From positions 62,062 through 101,369 of the forward strand of contig DCNF01000056.1 of NCBI GenBank assembly GCA_002322035.1: a stretch of DNA of 39,308 nt, read 5' to 3'. Below, one piece after another: positions 6,816 to 15,489 of this stretch. Each line of letters opens with the position of its first letter. Within the stretch, counting starts at the first letter, position 1. The translations under genes were made by a program, and so were the position numbers. The stretch is from Geobacter sp. UBA1603. GTDB lineage: Bacteria > Desulfobacterota > Desulfuromonadia > Geobacterales > Pseudopelobacteraceae. Under the pieces are notes generated by a model. That model saw only the letters and a program-made list of their open reading frames with translations, searched no databases and was not told where the DNA came from.

Positions 6816-7807
6816 TCCAGCACCCGGCCATTATCGCTCTGCTGTCAACGTCACTCCTGACGGCATTCCTCCTGGGATATGCCGCGTGGCACGGGGCCAT
6901 CATCCGCCGCCGGTGGGACATTACCAGCGGCAGCGAACTTCAGCTGACCCTTGAACGACGCACCTACCTGATTTCGGCGATTCTTGCGGCAGCGCTGGTA
7001 TTCCAGATTTTGTCGCTGTTCCTGTTCATCTTTACCGCCGATGCCCTGCATACACGCCTGGCCGGAGCCATGTGCGCCGCCGGGTCCCTCAATGCCAACC
7101 AGTACGGCTACCCGGTCCTGCTGCTCAAGATCATCACCTGCCTGATGGCAGGTACCTGGCTGATCATCAACCATGCCGATACCCGGGGGTATGACTATCC
7201 CCTGATCCGTCAGAAGTATGCACTCTTAAACCTGCTGACACCGCTGGTCCTGCTGGAGACGCTTTTCACGGTGCTTTATTTTGGCGGTCTCAAGGCGGAT
7301 GTGATTACCTCATGCTGTGGCAGCCTGTTCAGTCAGGCTGGCGGCGGGCTGGCCGGAGAAATGGCTTCCCTGCCTGCCGGCCCGATGCGGCTGGCCGTCT
7401 TCAGTGCCCTGGCGGTCACCACCGTGGCCGGCCTGTTCTCGATTCGGACCGGCCGGGGGGCAGGTTTTTTCGCTGTCTCGGCGGCGGTTACGTTTTTTAT
7501 TTCCGTTGCCGGCCTGATCTCATTTGTCTGCCTCTACATCTATGAACTGCCGACCCATCACTGCCCGTTCTGCATACTGCAGAAGGAATATCATTATGTC
7601 GGCTATCTGCTGTACGCCAGCCTGCTCGGCGGCGGGATCTGCGGCGCCGGCGCGGGGGTGCTGATCCCCTATGCGGGAGTTGCCAGCCTGAAGAACAGCG
7701 TCCCGGGACTACAGCGCACGCTGACGGTTGCATCGCTGGCGGGGTATCTGATTTTCGGTGTGGTTGTGGCGGTTGTTATGGCTGCTGCCGATTTTCGTCT
7801 GGAGTGA
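6812..7807 (+). CDS. Eight-helix membrane protein with HHCPFC motif
   Basis: 331 residues with about eight transmembrane segments (near 6-27, 48-75, 92-115, 133-156, 193-210, 218-246, 262-290 and 304-326). Two Cys pairs stand out: SCCGSLF between helices 4 and 5, and HHCPFCILQKEYHYVGY between helices 6 and 7. The CPFC pair next to a membrane surface plus a second CC pair recalls DsbB/VKOR-type quinone-coupled thiol oxidoreductases, but the overall sequence is not one of those as far as I can tell. It overlaps the ATPase gene by four bases, so it is probably part of the same machine, perhaps recycling Cys or heme ligands in its partners (inference). Confidence 0.65.
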   Translation: MIQHPAIIALLSTSLLTAFLLGYAAWHGAIIRRRWDITSGSELQLTLERRTYLISAILAAALVFQILSLFLFIFTADALHTRLAGAMCAAGSLNANQYGYPVLLLKIITCLMAGTWLIINHADTRGYDYPLIRQKYALLNLLTPLVLLETLFTVLYFGGLKADVITSCCGSLFSQAGGGLAGEMASLPAGPMRLAVFSALAVTTVAGLFSIRTGRGAGFFAVSAAVTFFISVAGLISFVCLYIYELPTHHCPFCILQKEYHYVGYLLYASLLGGGICGAGAGVLIPYAGVASLKNSVPGLQRTLTVASLAGYLIFGVVVAVVMAAADFRLE

Positions 7808-7848
7808 TTCCGGTTCCCGGTCAAAGCTCCATCGTTGTTTCAACCTTG

Positions 7849-8613
7849 TTATAAGCCCCGGAGACCCGGCAGAATCCGGAGGCTGTTGTCGTAACAGGCC
7901 TGGGCCAGATCGGCCGGATCCATGATGCGAAGCTCGGCCACCGCCCTTGCGGTCTCCATGATCCAGGCCGGCCTGTTCCAGCGGCCGCGGTAACGGTATG
8001 GGGTCATATCGGGTGCGTCGGTTTCCAGCACCAGATGGTCAAGGGGGAGCCGGCGGGCAAGATCAAGCGGCTTGACGGCGTTGGGCCGGGTTACGGTGCC
8101 GGAGAGTGAGATTGCGAATCCGAGGCGGATGAACTGCCGGGCCATATCGACTGATCCGGAAAATGCATGCATGATACCGCCGACCTGCCCGGCCCCCTCC
8201 TCGGCCAGTATTGACAGGGTTTTCTGAAAGGCGTTGCGGCAGTGCACCAGTACCGGAAGACGGCTCTGGACGGCAATCTGCACCTGCTGGCGAAATAAAG
8301 CCTCCTGCCGTTCAAGTGAGACAGAATATGTCGTATCAAGGCCGATTTCACCCACGGCACAGCCGTGCGGGATAAGCATGGCCAGCTGATCGAGAAGCGC
8401 CGGCGAGACGAGTCCGGAATACATTGGGTGGATTCCGAAAGCCGCATGGACCCCTGGTTGCTCCTCGGCCAGCCGCCGGATCCGGTGCCATCCATCGGGG
8501 TGCACCCCCGGCACGACCAGATCAGAAACACCGGCCCGCCTCGCCTGCTCAAGCAGCAGGGCTGCCCGGCCTGCCAGCGGCTCGAGATCCAGGTGGCAGT
8601 GGGTATCAATCAC
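7849..8613 (-). CDS. TatD-family metal-dependent hydrolase/DNase
   Basis: 254 residues from the GTG at 8613. The metal ligands of the TatD family are present: DTHCHLD at the N-terminus, Glu in GEIGLD, His in LVHCRNA, His in MHAFSG and Asp in LETDAPDMTPY, followed by RNRPAW-like RGRWNRPAW. The family are 3'-5' exonucleases acting on DNA or RNA. I chose GTG 8613 because AGGA lies seven bases before it and because TatD proteins begin directly at the DTHCHLD strand; the frame also allows ATG 8661. It is divergent from the glycosyltransferase at 8671 and convergent with the membrane-protein gene, with only about 40 bases between the stops. Confidence 0.88.
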   Translation of the reverse strand: MIDTHCHLDLEPLAGRAALLLEQARRAGVSDLVVPGVHPDGWHRIRRLAEEQPGVHAAFGIHPMYSGLVSPALLDQLAMLIPHGCAVGEIGLDTTYSVSLERQEALFRQQVQIAVQSRLPVLVHCRNAFQKTLSILAEEGAGQVGGIMHAFSGSVDMARQFIRLGFAISLSGTVTRPNAVKPLDLARRLPLDHLVLETDAPDMTPYRYRGRWNRPAWIMETARAVAELRIMDPADLAQACYDNSLRILPGLRGL

Positions 8614-8670
8614 CTGGCATTCCTGCGGGACGTATGGCGCATTTTCACAACTCAGGTCCACGATTGCCCC

Positions 8671-9735
8671 ATGTCAACGTTTTCCCCTGATATCTCGATT
8701 ATCGTGCCGGTGCTCAATGACGCGGCCGAATTGGCCGGCCTGCTGGAAAACCTTGCCGGCCAGCGCGGCACCTGTTTCGAGCTGATCGTTTGTGACGGCG
8801 GTTCCCATGATCATACCTGTCACCTGATTGCGACGGAGGCGCCCCGCCTGCCGTTTCGGCTCAGGCTGGTTGAATCCCGGCGCGGGCGCGGGGCGCAGAT
8901 GAATGCCGGTGCTGCTGCGGCCGGGGCGGAAATTCTGCTTTTTCTGCACGCCGACAGCCGCGTGGAAGAGTCGGACGGGATTACAGTCGCACTTATGGCG
9001 TTTCGGGCCTTTGGGTACGGCATCCCGGTGGCTGCCCGATTCCGGCTGCGTTTCCGGCGATCTTCGGCCGCAGCGTCCCGGTCATATTTCTACCATGAAG
9101 CCAAGGCACGCTTGAATCGCGCTGACTGTATCCGGGGGGATCAGGGGTACATGATCCGCCGGCAGGATTTCGAACTGCTGGGCCGGTATGACGAAGCGCT
9201 CCCCTATCTGGAGGATGTCAGGCTGGCGCATGCCGTGGAAAAACATGGTGGCTGGCTGCTGCTGCCGGCAACGCTCGACACGTCTGCGCGCCGTTTCGAG
9301 CAGGAAGGATTCCGGGAGCGGCAGATTGCCAGCGCAATAATCATCAACGCCTTCACCACCGGCTGGAACGAGCTGTTGACGTCTCTGCCGGAGCTGTACC
9401 ACTGCGGCCCATCCGGAACGCTTGATCTGGAAGCGTTGCTGGGCGGTGTCACCCGGATGCTCAAATCCGGAGATCCGGCCTGGCGCCGCCGTTTCTGGCG
9501 TGCCACCGGGCGGCATCTGGCGGCCAATGCCTGGCAGTTTTTTTTCTGGATCGATGTGCGGTCTGCATACCTTCGCGGCCATTCGCCGGACCGTGTCGGG
9601 CAGCGCTGGCTGGGCTTGTATCAGCGCCTGCTTCAGGGCACCTGTTCCTCGTATCCGGCCGGGGTCATCGCCGAACTGCTGGCCCGGCTCTGGTTCTGGC
9701 AATTGATTTTCAAAGAAACCAGGCGAACAGGCTGA
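8671..9735 (+). CDS. Family 2 glycosyltransferase, TIGR04283-like
   Basis: 354 residues. Starts with the GT2 strand ISIIVPVLNDAAELAGLL, then LIVCDGGSHDHT (nucleotide-binding Asp), GRGAQMNAGA and LLFLHADSR with the HAD metal motif. An acceptor part follows, with RGDQGYMIRRQDF and LPYLEDVRLAHAV. GRGAQMNAGA...LLFLHAD is characteristic of the rSAM/selenodomain-associated transferase 2 group (TIGR04283). The C-terminal 130 residues are extra and unassigned. The reading frame is open from 8365, but that part is antisense to tatD, and ATG 8671 begins exactly at the conserved domain. Its 3' end overlaps the cardiolipin synthase gene tail to tail by 26 bases. The usual partners of this family are not next to it. 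Confidence 0.8.
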   Translation: MSTFSPDISIIVPVLNDAAELAGLLENLAGQRGTCFELIVCDGGSHDHTCHLIATEAPRLPFRLRLVESRRGRGAQMNAGAAAAGAEILLFLHADSRVEESDGITVALMAFRAFGYGIPVAARFRLRFRRSSAAASRSYFYHEAKARLNRADCIRGDQGYMIRRQDFELLGRYDEALPYLEDVRLAHAVEKHGGWLLLPATLDTSARRFEQEGFRERQIASAIIINAFTTGWNELLTSLPELYHCGPSGTLDLEALLGGVTRMLKSGDPAWRRRFWRATGRHLAANAWQFFFWIDVRSAYLRGHSPDRVGQRWLGLYQRLLQGTCSSYPAGVIAELLARLWFWQLIFKETRRTG

Positions 9736-10906
9736 CGATCTTTTCCAGCAGCCGTGTTGTCAGGCCGCGCCGTTCATGGTCGACGATGGTGATCCGTCGT
9801 GACGCGGCAAAGTCCTGCTCCAGCATCGTCCGGATCTGATCGCCGAAATCAGCGCTGTCAATTACGGCATTGATTTCAAAGTTGCGGTGAAAGCTCCGCT
9901 GGTCAAGGTTTGCCGATCCGATCAGGGTGCGCTCCCGGTCAACCAGCATGACCTTGGCGTGCAGAATTTCTCGCTCCAGTTCGTAAATCTCGATACCTCC
10001 CGCCAGCAGCGTGCCGTAAAAACTCCGGCCTACCAGCCGAACCAGCGGCACATCGCTGCGGGCCGGCAGGAGCAGCCGCACCCGTACCCCCCGGCGGGCG
10101 GCCCGCAACAACCCGCGGATAATCCGTGGACCGGGCACAAAATAGGGGCTCACGATCAGAAGCTCCTCGGAAGAGGCAGCGATGTTTACCAGAAATGCGT
10201 TGCGGATGTAGGAGCTGCGCTGGTGGGGGCCGCCGCTGACCAGGGAGATGCCGGCTTTGCCGTGATGACGCTCGGGGTGGGCGTCGCGCAGCTCCCCAAG
10301 CGGCAGCGCCTGGTTTTTCTCCAAGAGCCAGGTTTCGCGGAACAGCAGGACCAACTCCTGCACGGCTGTGCCGCAGATGCTGAATCCCATGTCGCGGAAA
10401 CGGCGGTGCTCCTCGGAGAGTCCGGCGTACTCGTCAGCAATATTGATACCCCCCAGAAGCGCCAGTGAACCATCAATGATTGCCATTTTACGGTGATCAC
10501 GCTTGTCGAACCAGCCGACGCCCCGCCGGAATGAGGGGATGTTGAAGGGGAGCAGCAGAACACCCTGCTGCTCAAGCGTTTTGAAATATGAGGCGGGGGT
10601 TTCCAGACAGCCGATGTAATCGTAGATCAGTACCACCCGCACCCCGCGGTGGGCGGCGGCAGCCAGCTCTTCGGCAAATACTGCGCCGGTACGGTCGTTG
10701 CGGATGATATAATATTCAAGGAGCACGGCGTGCCGGGCTGACCGGATTGCCGCAAAGAGAGTTCGGAAAAAACGTTCGCCGTCGGAGAAGAGAACAACCC
10801 TGTTATGCCGCCAGGTGACCGGCAGCGACTGGGGCCGCAGACGCCGCAGCAGCCGTGCCAGGCGCTCCCGGCGTTTTTTCTGGGGTAGGTGCGGCGGCAT
10901 CGTCAT
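9710..10906 (-). CDS. Cardiolipin synthase, PLD superfamily (ClsB-like)
   Basis: 398 residues with the two HKD motifs of phospholipase D enzymes: HRKMAIID (H138, K140, D145) and HAKVMLVDRERTLIGSANLD near residue 320, the latter followed by RSFHRNFE. There is no N-terminal transmembrane pair, as in ClsB-type rather than ClsA-type synthases, so it would act at the inner face of the cytoplasmic membrane joining phosphatidylglycerol with another lipid or glycerol. It is the last gene of a minus-strand operon after gpmI and the FAH-family hydrolase, with only five bases between the hydrolase stop and this ATG. A second in-frame ATG two codons downstream is also possible. Confidence 0.88.
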   Translation of the reverse strand: MTMPPHLPQKKRRERLARLLRRLRPQSLPVTWRHNRVVLFSDGERFFRTLFAAIRSARHAVLLEYYIIRNDRTGAVFAEELAAAAHRGVRVVLIYDYIGCLETPASYFKTLEQQGVLLLPFNIPSFRRGVGWFDKRDHRKMAIIDGSLALLGGINIADEYAGLSEEHRRFRDMGFSICGTAVQELVLLFRETWLLEKNQALPLGELRDAHPERHHGKAGISLVSGGPHQRSSYIRNAFLVNIAASSEELLIVSPYFVPGPRIIRGLLRAARRGVRVRLLLPARSDVPLVRLVGRSFYGTLLAGGIEIYELEREILHAKVMLVDRERTLIGSANLDQRSFHRNFEINAVIDSADFGDQIRTMLEQDFAASRRITIVDHERRGLTTRLLEKIVSLFAWFL

Positions 10907-10911
10907 GGTTT

Positions 10912-11568
10912 TTAGCTGACGGGGATGCGGATCGTTCCGATCTGGGAGATGGAAGCATCCATCAGGTCTCCGGCAGCAACCGGTCCGACGCCGGCCGGGG
11001 TGCCGGTCAGAATCACGTCGCCGGCTTCAAGGGTGAAAATCGAGGAAACGTGGGCGATGATCCGGGGAATGCGGTTGATCATGTCACTGGTGCAACCATC
11101 CTGACGAACGGCTCCATTTACCAGGAGACGCAGCGTGAGGTTATGGGGGTCAGGTACGGAAGCGGCCGGAACAAAATCAGACAGGGGACAGGAGGTGTCG
11201 AACCCTTTGGCAATCTCCCAAGGGAGCCCCTTGGCCTTAAGCTGGTTCTGAACATCCCGCAGGGTCATGTCGATCGCAACTCCGTAGCCGGCAATCAGTT
11301 CAAAGGCCGTTTCTTCAGGCACGTTGCGGGCCGTTGCGCCGATCAGAAGGGCCAGTTCTACCTCGTAGTGGCATTCCTGCGAGTATGCCGGGATTATAAC
11401 TGCTTCGCCGTTGCCGATGACAGAGCTGGACGGTTTGATGAAGAGCACCGGCGCCGCAGGAGTTTCGTTGCCGAGTTCCCGGGCGTGTTCGGCGTAGTTG
11501 CGGGCAAGACAGACGATCTTGCCGATCGGGTATTCCCGGCCGGTTGCTGGAATTCGGGCTGTTTTCAT
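10912..11568 (-). CDS. Fumarylacetoacetate hydrolase-family protein (acylpyruvase-like)
   Basis: 218 residues, the length of the compact FAHD1/YcgM type. Begins [19 protein letters not shown], then [13 protein letters not shown], and the metal site is visible in [11 protein letters not shown] (two Glu) and [13 protein letters not shown] (Asp). [13 protein letters not shown] and [15 protein letters not shown] are the conserved C-terminal motifs. Relatives hydrolyse acylpyruvates or decarboxylate oxaloacetate; which reaction applies here cannot be read from sequence alone. The start ATG overlaps the gpmI stop (ATGA), so translation is coupled, which links this enzyme to lower glycolysis and pyruvate metabolism. 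Confidence 0.88.
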   Translation of the reverse strand: MKTARIPATGREYPIGKIVCLARNYAEHARELGNETPAAPVLFIKPSSSVIGNGEAVIIPAYSQECHYEVELALLIGATARNVPEETAFELIAGYGVAIDMTLRDVQNQLKAKGLPWEIAKGFDTSCPLSDFVPAASVPDPHNLTLRLLVNGAVRQDGCTSDMINRIPRIIAHVSSIFTLEAGDVILTGTPAGVGPVAAGDLMDASISQIGTIRIPVS

Positions 11569-13097
11569 AGCAGACTCTCCCCGGTCATTTCGGATGGTTT
11601 TTCGATCCCGAGCATTTTCAGCAGGGTCGGAGCGACATCGGCCAGGCGCCCTCCCTCGCGCAGCGAGGACCCGATGAGGCTGTCGTCAACCACAATCAGC
11701 CAGACCGGATTGGTCGTATGGGCAGTAAACGGCTCACCATTCTCATCCTGCATCTGCTCTGCGTTGCCGTGGTCAGCAGTTATTATGACCGAACCACCCA
11801 GCTCCCTGATTCGCTCCACCACCCGGCCAGCACAGGCGTCAACCGTCTCGACCGCCTTGATGGCTGCGTCCTCGACACCGGTATGGCCGACCATGTCACA
11901 ATTGGCAAAGTTGAGGATGACCACGTCATACATGTCCTGGCCGAGCAGCTTGAGCAGTTTCTCCGTAACCTGATAGGCGCTCATCTCCGGTTTCTGGTCG
12001 TAGGTGGAAACATCCTTGGGGGAGGGGATCAGTGCCCGGTCTTCGCCGTTGAAAGGTGTCTCGACACCGCCGTTGAAGAAAAACGTGACATGGGCGTATT
12101 TTTCCGTCTCGGCGATGCGCAGCTGTTTCAGGCCGTTGACTGCCAGAACGCCGCCGAGCAGGTTGGTCAGCGCTTCCGGTGCGTAGGCGATCGGCAGCCC
12201 GAACGTTGCGTCGTATTCTGTCATACAGGTGTAGTATGACAGTTTCGGATGCCCGCGGCGTTCGAATCCGTCAAAAACATCCAGGGCAAGGGCCCGGGTG
12301 ATCTCGCGGGCCCGGTCTGAGCGGAAGTTGAAGAAAATAAAACCATCACCGTCGAGCATCTGTCCGACCGGAGCGCCCTGCTCGCAGATCACGGTCGGCA
12401 GGACGAATTCGTCATAGATTTTTGAGGAGTAGCTCTGCTCGATCGCGGCGGCCGGCGAAGTGCTCAATTCTCCATGACCGTGGACCATGGCCAGATAAGC
12501 CTTCTCGACGCGGTCCCAGCGGCTGTCGCGATCCATGGCGTAGTACCGGCCCATGACCGTGGCGATTTTTCCGACGCCGATACGGCCGATCTCGGCTTCA
12601 AGCTGGGCCAGATAATCGATTCCGCTCTGGGGGGGGGTGTCGCGGCCGTCAAGCAGGCAGTGGATAAAAACGTCGGTAAGTCCTTCCTGCCGGGCAAGTG
12701 TGAGCAGGGCCGAGAGGTGGCTGTTGTGGGAGTGGACTCCGCCGTCCGAGAGCAGGCCGGAAAGATGCAGCCTCCCACCGGCGGCCTTGGTGGTGCGGAT
12801 GCACTCCAGCAGTACCGGATTGGTGAAGAAGTCGCCGTCATCAATGGATTTGCTGATGCGGGTCAGATCCTGGTAGACCACCCGACCGGCGCCGATATTG
12901 AGGTGGCCAACCTCGGAGTTGCCCATCTGGCCGTCGGGTAGCCCGACCGCCATGCCGGAGGTGCGGATCGCCGTATGGGGGTAAGCGGCCAGATAGCGCG
13001 AGAGGTTTGGTGTCTGGGCCAGCGCCACGGCATTGTGCTCCGGCGAGGGGTTGATTCCCCAGCCGTCGAGTATCATTAGAACAAGTGGTTTTTTCAT
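11565..13097 (-). CDS. gpmI: 2,3-bisphosphoglycerate-independent phosphoglycerate mutase
   Basis: Interconverts 3- and 2-phosphoglycerate in glycolysis/gluconeogenesis using two Mn ions. The alkaline-phosphatase-type catalytic core is evident: [10 protein letters not shown] at the start, the nucleophile Ser in [49 protein letters not shown], and the second metal cluster in [12 protein letters not shown] and [11 protein letters not shown]. From ATG 13097 the product is 510 residues, the standard length. AGGA lies eight bases upstream of this ATG; the frame runs on to 13202, but the added 35 residues are not family-like. First gene of the gpmI-FAH-cls operon. A run of nine C on the coding strand falls in the TPPQ codons. 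Confidence 0.95.
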   Translation of the reverse strand: MKKPLVLMILDGWGINPSPEHNAVALAQTPNLSRYLAAYPHTAIRTSGMAVGLPDGQMGNSEVGHLNIGAGRVVYQDLTRISKSIDDGDFFTNPVLLECIRTTKAAGGRLHLSGLLSDGGVHSHNSHLSALLTLARQEGLTDVFIHCLLDGRDTPPQSGIDYLAQLEAEIGRIGVGKIATVMGRYYAMDRDSRWDRVEKAYLAMVHGHGELSTSPAAAIEQSYSSKIYDEFVLPTVICEQGAPVGQMLDGDGFIFFNFRSDRAREITRALALDVFDGFERRGHPKLSYYTCMTEYDATFGLPIAYAPEALTNLLGGVLAVNGLKQLRIAETEKYAHVTFFFNGGVETPFNGEDRALIPSPKDVSTYDQKPEMSAYQVTEKLLKLLGQDMYDVVILNFANCDMVGHTGVEDAAIKAVETVDACAGRVVERIRELGGSVIITADHGNAEQMQDENGEPFTAHTTNPVWLIVVDDSLIGSSLREGGRLADVAPTLLKMLGIEKPSEMTGESLL

Positions 13098-13202
13098 TGG
13101 CGCCATCCTGTGACAGGGTAATTGTGTGTAAAATGAGCAGGCGGATAAACAGTACGTCAAATCCGCCCCACCTTCAAGACCTATCATCATCTGGAGTTGC
13201 AC

Positions 13203-13231
13203 TTGCCCTGACCGGCAAGATGATGTATTGT
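13203..13231 (+). promoter_or_regulatory. Candidate ssb promoter with overlapping inverted repeat
   Basis: TTGCCC (13203-13208) and TATTGT (13226-13231) are 17 bases apart, each matching four of six consensus positions. CTTGCC at 13202-13207 and GGCAAG at 13214-13219 form a perfect inverted repeat with a six-base spacer covering the -35 region, which could be an operator. ssb starts 34 bases downstream of the -10. Confidence 0.35.
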
Positions 13232-13264
13232 CCAGACTACTTTTTCGGATAAAGGAGCATCGCT

Positions 13265-13696
13265 ATGGCAAGTCTCAACAAAGTCATGCTGATCGGCAAT
13301 CTCGGCAAGGATCCTGAGCTGCGCCACACCGGTTCGGGCATGGCGGTGGCGACGTTTTCGCTGGCCACCAGCGAGCGTTACAAAAACAAGCAGTCCGGCG
13401 AGTGGGAAGAAAAGACCGAATGGCACAACGTGGTGCTGTGGGGCAAGCAGGCCGAGACTGCCGGCCAGTATCTTTCCAAGGGGAAAACAGTCTACATCGA
13501 GGGGCGGCTCCAGACCCGAAAGTGGCAGGACCGGGACGGCAATAACCGCTACACCACCGAAGTGGTGGGAGAGTCGATGAAGATGCTGTCGCCGAAAGGT
13601 GATGGCGGACGTAGTGGAGACAGCTACAGTGAGCCGGTCAGTTCTTCGGCCATGGCCGAAGAACCGCCCTTTCAGGACGATGACATTCCGTTTTAA
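13265..13696 (+). CDS. ssb: Single-stranded DNA-binding protein
   Basis: 143 residues. The OB-fold begins [20 protein letters not shown] and includes [45 protein letters not shown] and the final YTTEVVGE strand (to about residue 108). A short disordered linker leads to the acidic tail DDDIPF, the docking site for replication and repair partners. AAAGGAG lies nine bases before the ATG. SSB protects single-stranded DNA in replication, recombination and repair. It is divergently oriented from gpmI. The terminator-like hairpin that could end its transcript lies about 65 bases downstream, inside the beginning of the following ABC transporter frame. Confidence 0.96.
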   Translation: MASLNKVMLIGNLGKDPELRHTGSGMAVATFSLATSERYKNKQSGEWEEKTEWHNVVLWGKQAETAGQYLSKGKTVYIEGRLQTRKWQDRDGNNRYTTEVVGESMKMLSPKGDGGRSGDSYSEPVSSSAMAEEPPFQDDDIPF

Positions 13697-13726
13697 GAGC
13701 TGATTGTACAGGGTAGGGAGCTTACT

Positions 13727-15460
13727 ATCAACGATCATGCACGTCTTTTTTCGTATCTGAAAGCGCTCTCCGGCCGATATGCCGGCGGAGCGCTTTTTTT
13801 GCTGCTCACCAACGCCTTTGCCCTGGTAATCCCCTGGCTGATGAAACTGGCGGTGGACGGCTTGCAGAAGCCGGGCAGCATCCTCTACGGGCCGCCAGTC
13901 TGTGCTGGGGCGATTGTTCTGGCGGCGCTTATTCACTGCGTAACCCGAATTTTCTCGCGCACCCTGATTCTGAATGCAGCCCGGGTCATCGAATTCCGCA
14001 TCCGCGAAGACCTGTTCCGCTGTCTGACCCTGCTGGATCAGTCCTATTACGCCGTTACCCGTTCCGGCGACATCCTTTCCCGTTTTTCAAATGATCTGAC
14101 CAATGTCCGCATGCTGACCGGGTTTGGCGTCATGAGTGCCATGAATACCCTGATGATGTATCTGGCCGCCGTGACCCTGATGGCGCGGATCAACCCCTGG
14201 CTGACCTTCTGGGCGGTACTGCCGTTTCCCTTGATGGTACTGCTGGTGAAAACGATCAGTTCGCGTCTCTTCCAGCGTTCCCTGGAAGCCCAGGAAGAGT
14301 TGGCTCGTCTGACCAGTTGTGCCGAGGAATCGGTCTCGTCGGTCAGGCTGATCAAGTCGTACTGCCGTGAAGGACACTTCAGCGAACTCTTTTCTGAAAC
14401 GGCAGATCGTTACCTGCGCTGCAATCTGCGGCTGGCACGTCTGCGCGGCCTGATCATACCGATCATTGCCGGTGCTACCGGAGCCGGCACGCTGGTGGTG
14501 CTCTTCGTCGGCGGCCGCGCCGTGATCGGCGGCGTGATGAGCCTGGGTGATTTTGTCGCCTTCAGCGGGTATCTGGCAATGCTGGTCTGGCCAACCGCCG
14601 TTATGGGCTGGATCCTGACCCTGGCCCAGCGTGGTGCGGCCTCCATGTCGCGCCTGGGAGAGATCCTGTCGGCTGAGCCGTTGGTTGTCGATCCGCCGGA
14701 TGCACCTCCTGTGGCCGATGTTTCCGGTCACATGGAACTCCGCTCGGTGGAGTTTTCCTATCAGGGTACCCGGGTGCTTGACGGGGTGTCGCTCTGCATC
14801 AGGGCCGGAGAAAGAATCGGTATTACCGGCGAGGTCGGCAGTGGAAAATCAACGCTGTTACGGCTGCTCCTGCGCCTGGCACCGGTTGATGACGGCATGA
14901 TCATGCTCGACGGCAGAGATATCAATCGGATACCGCTGGCCGATCTACGCCGTCTGGTGGGCTACGTCCCCCAGGAACCGTTCCTGTTCTCGCGGAGCAT
15001 CGCCGAAAATATTTCCTACGGCTGCCACTCCTCCGATCCGGAACTGGTGAGCCAGGCGGCCCGTCAGGCGGGGTTGGCCGAGGATATTGAACGTTTTGAC
15101 GGGAGGTATCAGGCCCTGATAGGCGAAAAGGGTGTCATGCTCTCGGGGGGGCAGAAACAACGGCTGGCACTTGCCCGGGCCGTGGCGCTGAATCGCCGGA
15201 TTCTGCTGTTGGATGACCCGCTCTCGGCGGTTGATGCGGGGCGTGAAGAGGATATCCTCACGGAGTTGCGGAGGTTCTACGCTGACCGTACCGTGCTGGT
15301 GGTGTCCCAGCGCCTGTCGGTGTTCCGTGATTGCGACCGGGTGGTTGTCCTCCGACAGGGGCGGATTGCCGAGCAGGGTACTCCGGCGGAACTGCTCCGC
15401 GCGGGAGGACTCTATGCCGAAATGGACCGGCTACAGCGGCTGCGTGCCGAGCTGGAGTAA
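13727..15460 (+). CDS. ABC exporter half-transporter (MsbA-type), non-AUG start
   Basis: Permease (about 20-300) fused to an ATPase domain (about 330-577). ATPase motifs are Walker A GEVGSGKSTLL, Q-loop GYVPQEPFLF, signature LSGGQKQRLALARA, Walker B ILLLDDPLSAVD, and Q in the H-loop place (VVSQRLS). The permease has six helices; EFRIREDLF and SGDILSRFSNDL are typical exporter coupling segments. No ATG, GTG or TTG precedes TTG 13799, which would cut into helix 1. The family-like N-terminus (LFSYLKALSGRY) is encoded upstream, and an ATC at 13727 sits six bases after AGGGAG. I therefore place the start at 13727 (577 residues). Substrate unknown; lipid or drug export is usual. The catalytic His after Walker B being replaced by Gln is notable, if my alignment is right. 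Confidence 0.8.
   Translation: MNDHARLFSYLKALSGRYAGGALFLLLTNAFALVIPWLMKLAVDGLQKPGSILYGPPVCAGAIVLAALIHCVTRIFSRTLILNAARVIEFRIREDLFRCLTLLDQSYYAVTRSGDILSRFSNDLTNVRMLTGFGVMSAMNTLMMYLAAVTLMARINPWLTFWAVLPFPLMVLLVKTISSRLFQRSLEAQEELARLTSCAEESVSSVRLIKSYCREGHFSELFSETADRYLRCNLRLARLRGLIIPIIAGATGAGTLVVLFVGGRAVIGGVMSLGDFVAFSGYLAMLVWPTAVMGWILTLAQRGAASMSRLGEILSAEPLVVDPPDAPPVADVSGHMELRSVEFSYQGTRVLDGVSLCIRAGERIGITGEVGSGKSTLLRLLLRLAPVDDGMIMLDGRDINRIPLADLRRLVGYVPQEPFLFSRSIAENISYGCHSSDPELVSQAARQAGLAEDIERFDGRYQALIGEKGVMLSGGQKQRLALARAVALNRRILLLDDPLSAVDAGREEDILTELRRFYADRTVLVVSQRLSVFRDCDRVVVLRQGRIAEQGTPAELLRAGGLYAEMDRLQRLRAELE
13760..13800 (+). terminator. Intrinsic terminator-like hairpin within the exporter 5' coding region
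   Basis: AAAGCGCTC (13760-13768) pairs with GAGCGCTTT (13788-13796), and CCGGC (13770-13774) with GCCGG (13781-13785), around a CGATAT loop, with one small internal mismatch. Seven T follow at 13794-13800. It is the right distance to end the ssb transcript, but it lies inside the exporter reading frame, so it may attenuate that gene. Confidence 0.65.
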
Positions 15461-15489
15461 AGATAAGGGAAGGAAAACGGTCTAGGACG

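Noticed and set aside
10855..11973. Plus-strand open frame of 372 codons
   Set aside because: It lies opposite the FAH hydrolase and gpmI, whose motifs are complete. The translation looks like antisense sequence.
12240..12300. GTTCGAATCC resembling a tRNA T arm
   Set aside because: It lies in gpmI coding sequence, and no acceptor or anticodon stem can be folded around it.
12629..12638. Nine-base G run (C on the coding strand) in gpmI
   Set aside because: It encodes conserved Thr-Pro-Pro of an essential enzyme, so phase variation is implausible. It serves as a control for the G tracts in the glycan locus.
13187..13936. Minus-strand open frame of 249 codons
   Set aside because: It covers ssb on the other strand; no motif or ribosome site supports it.
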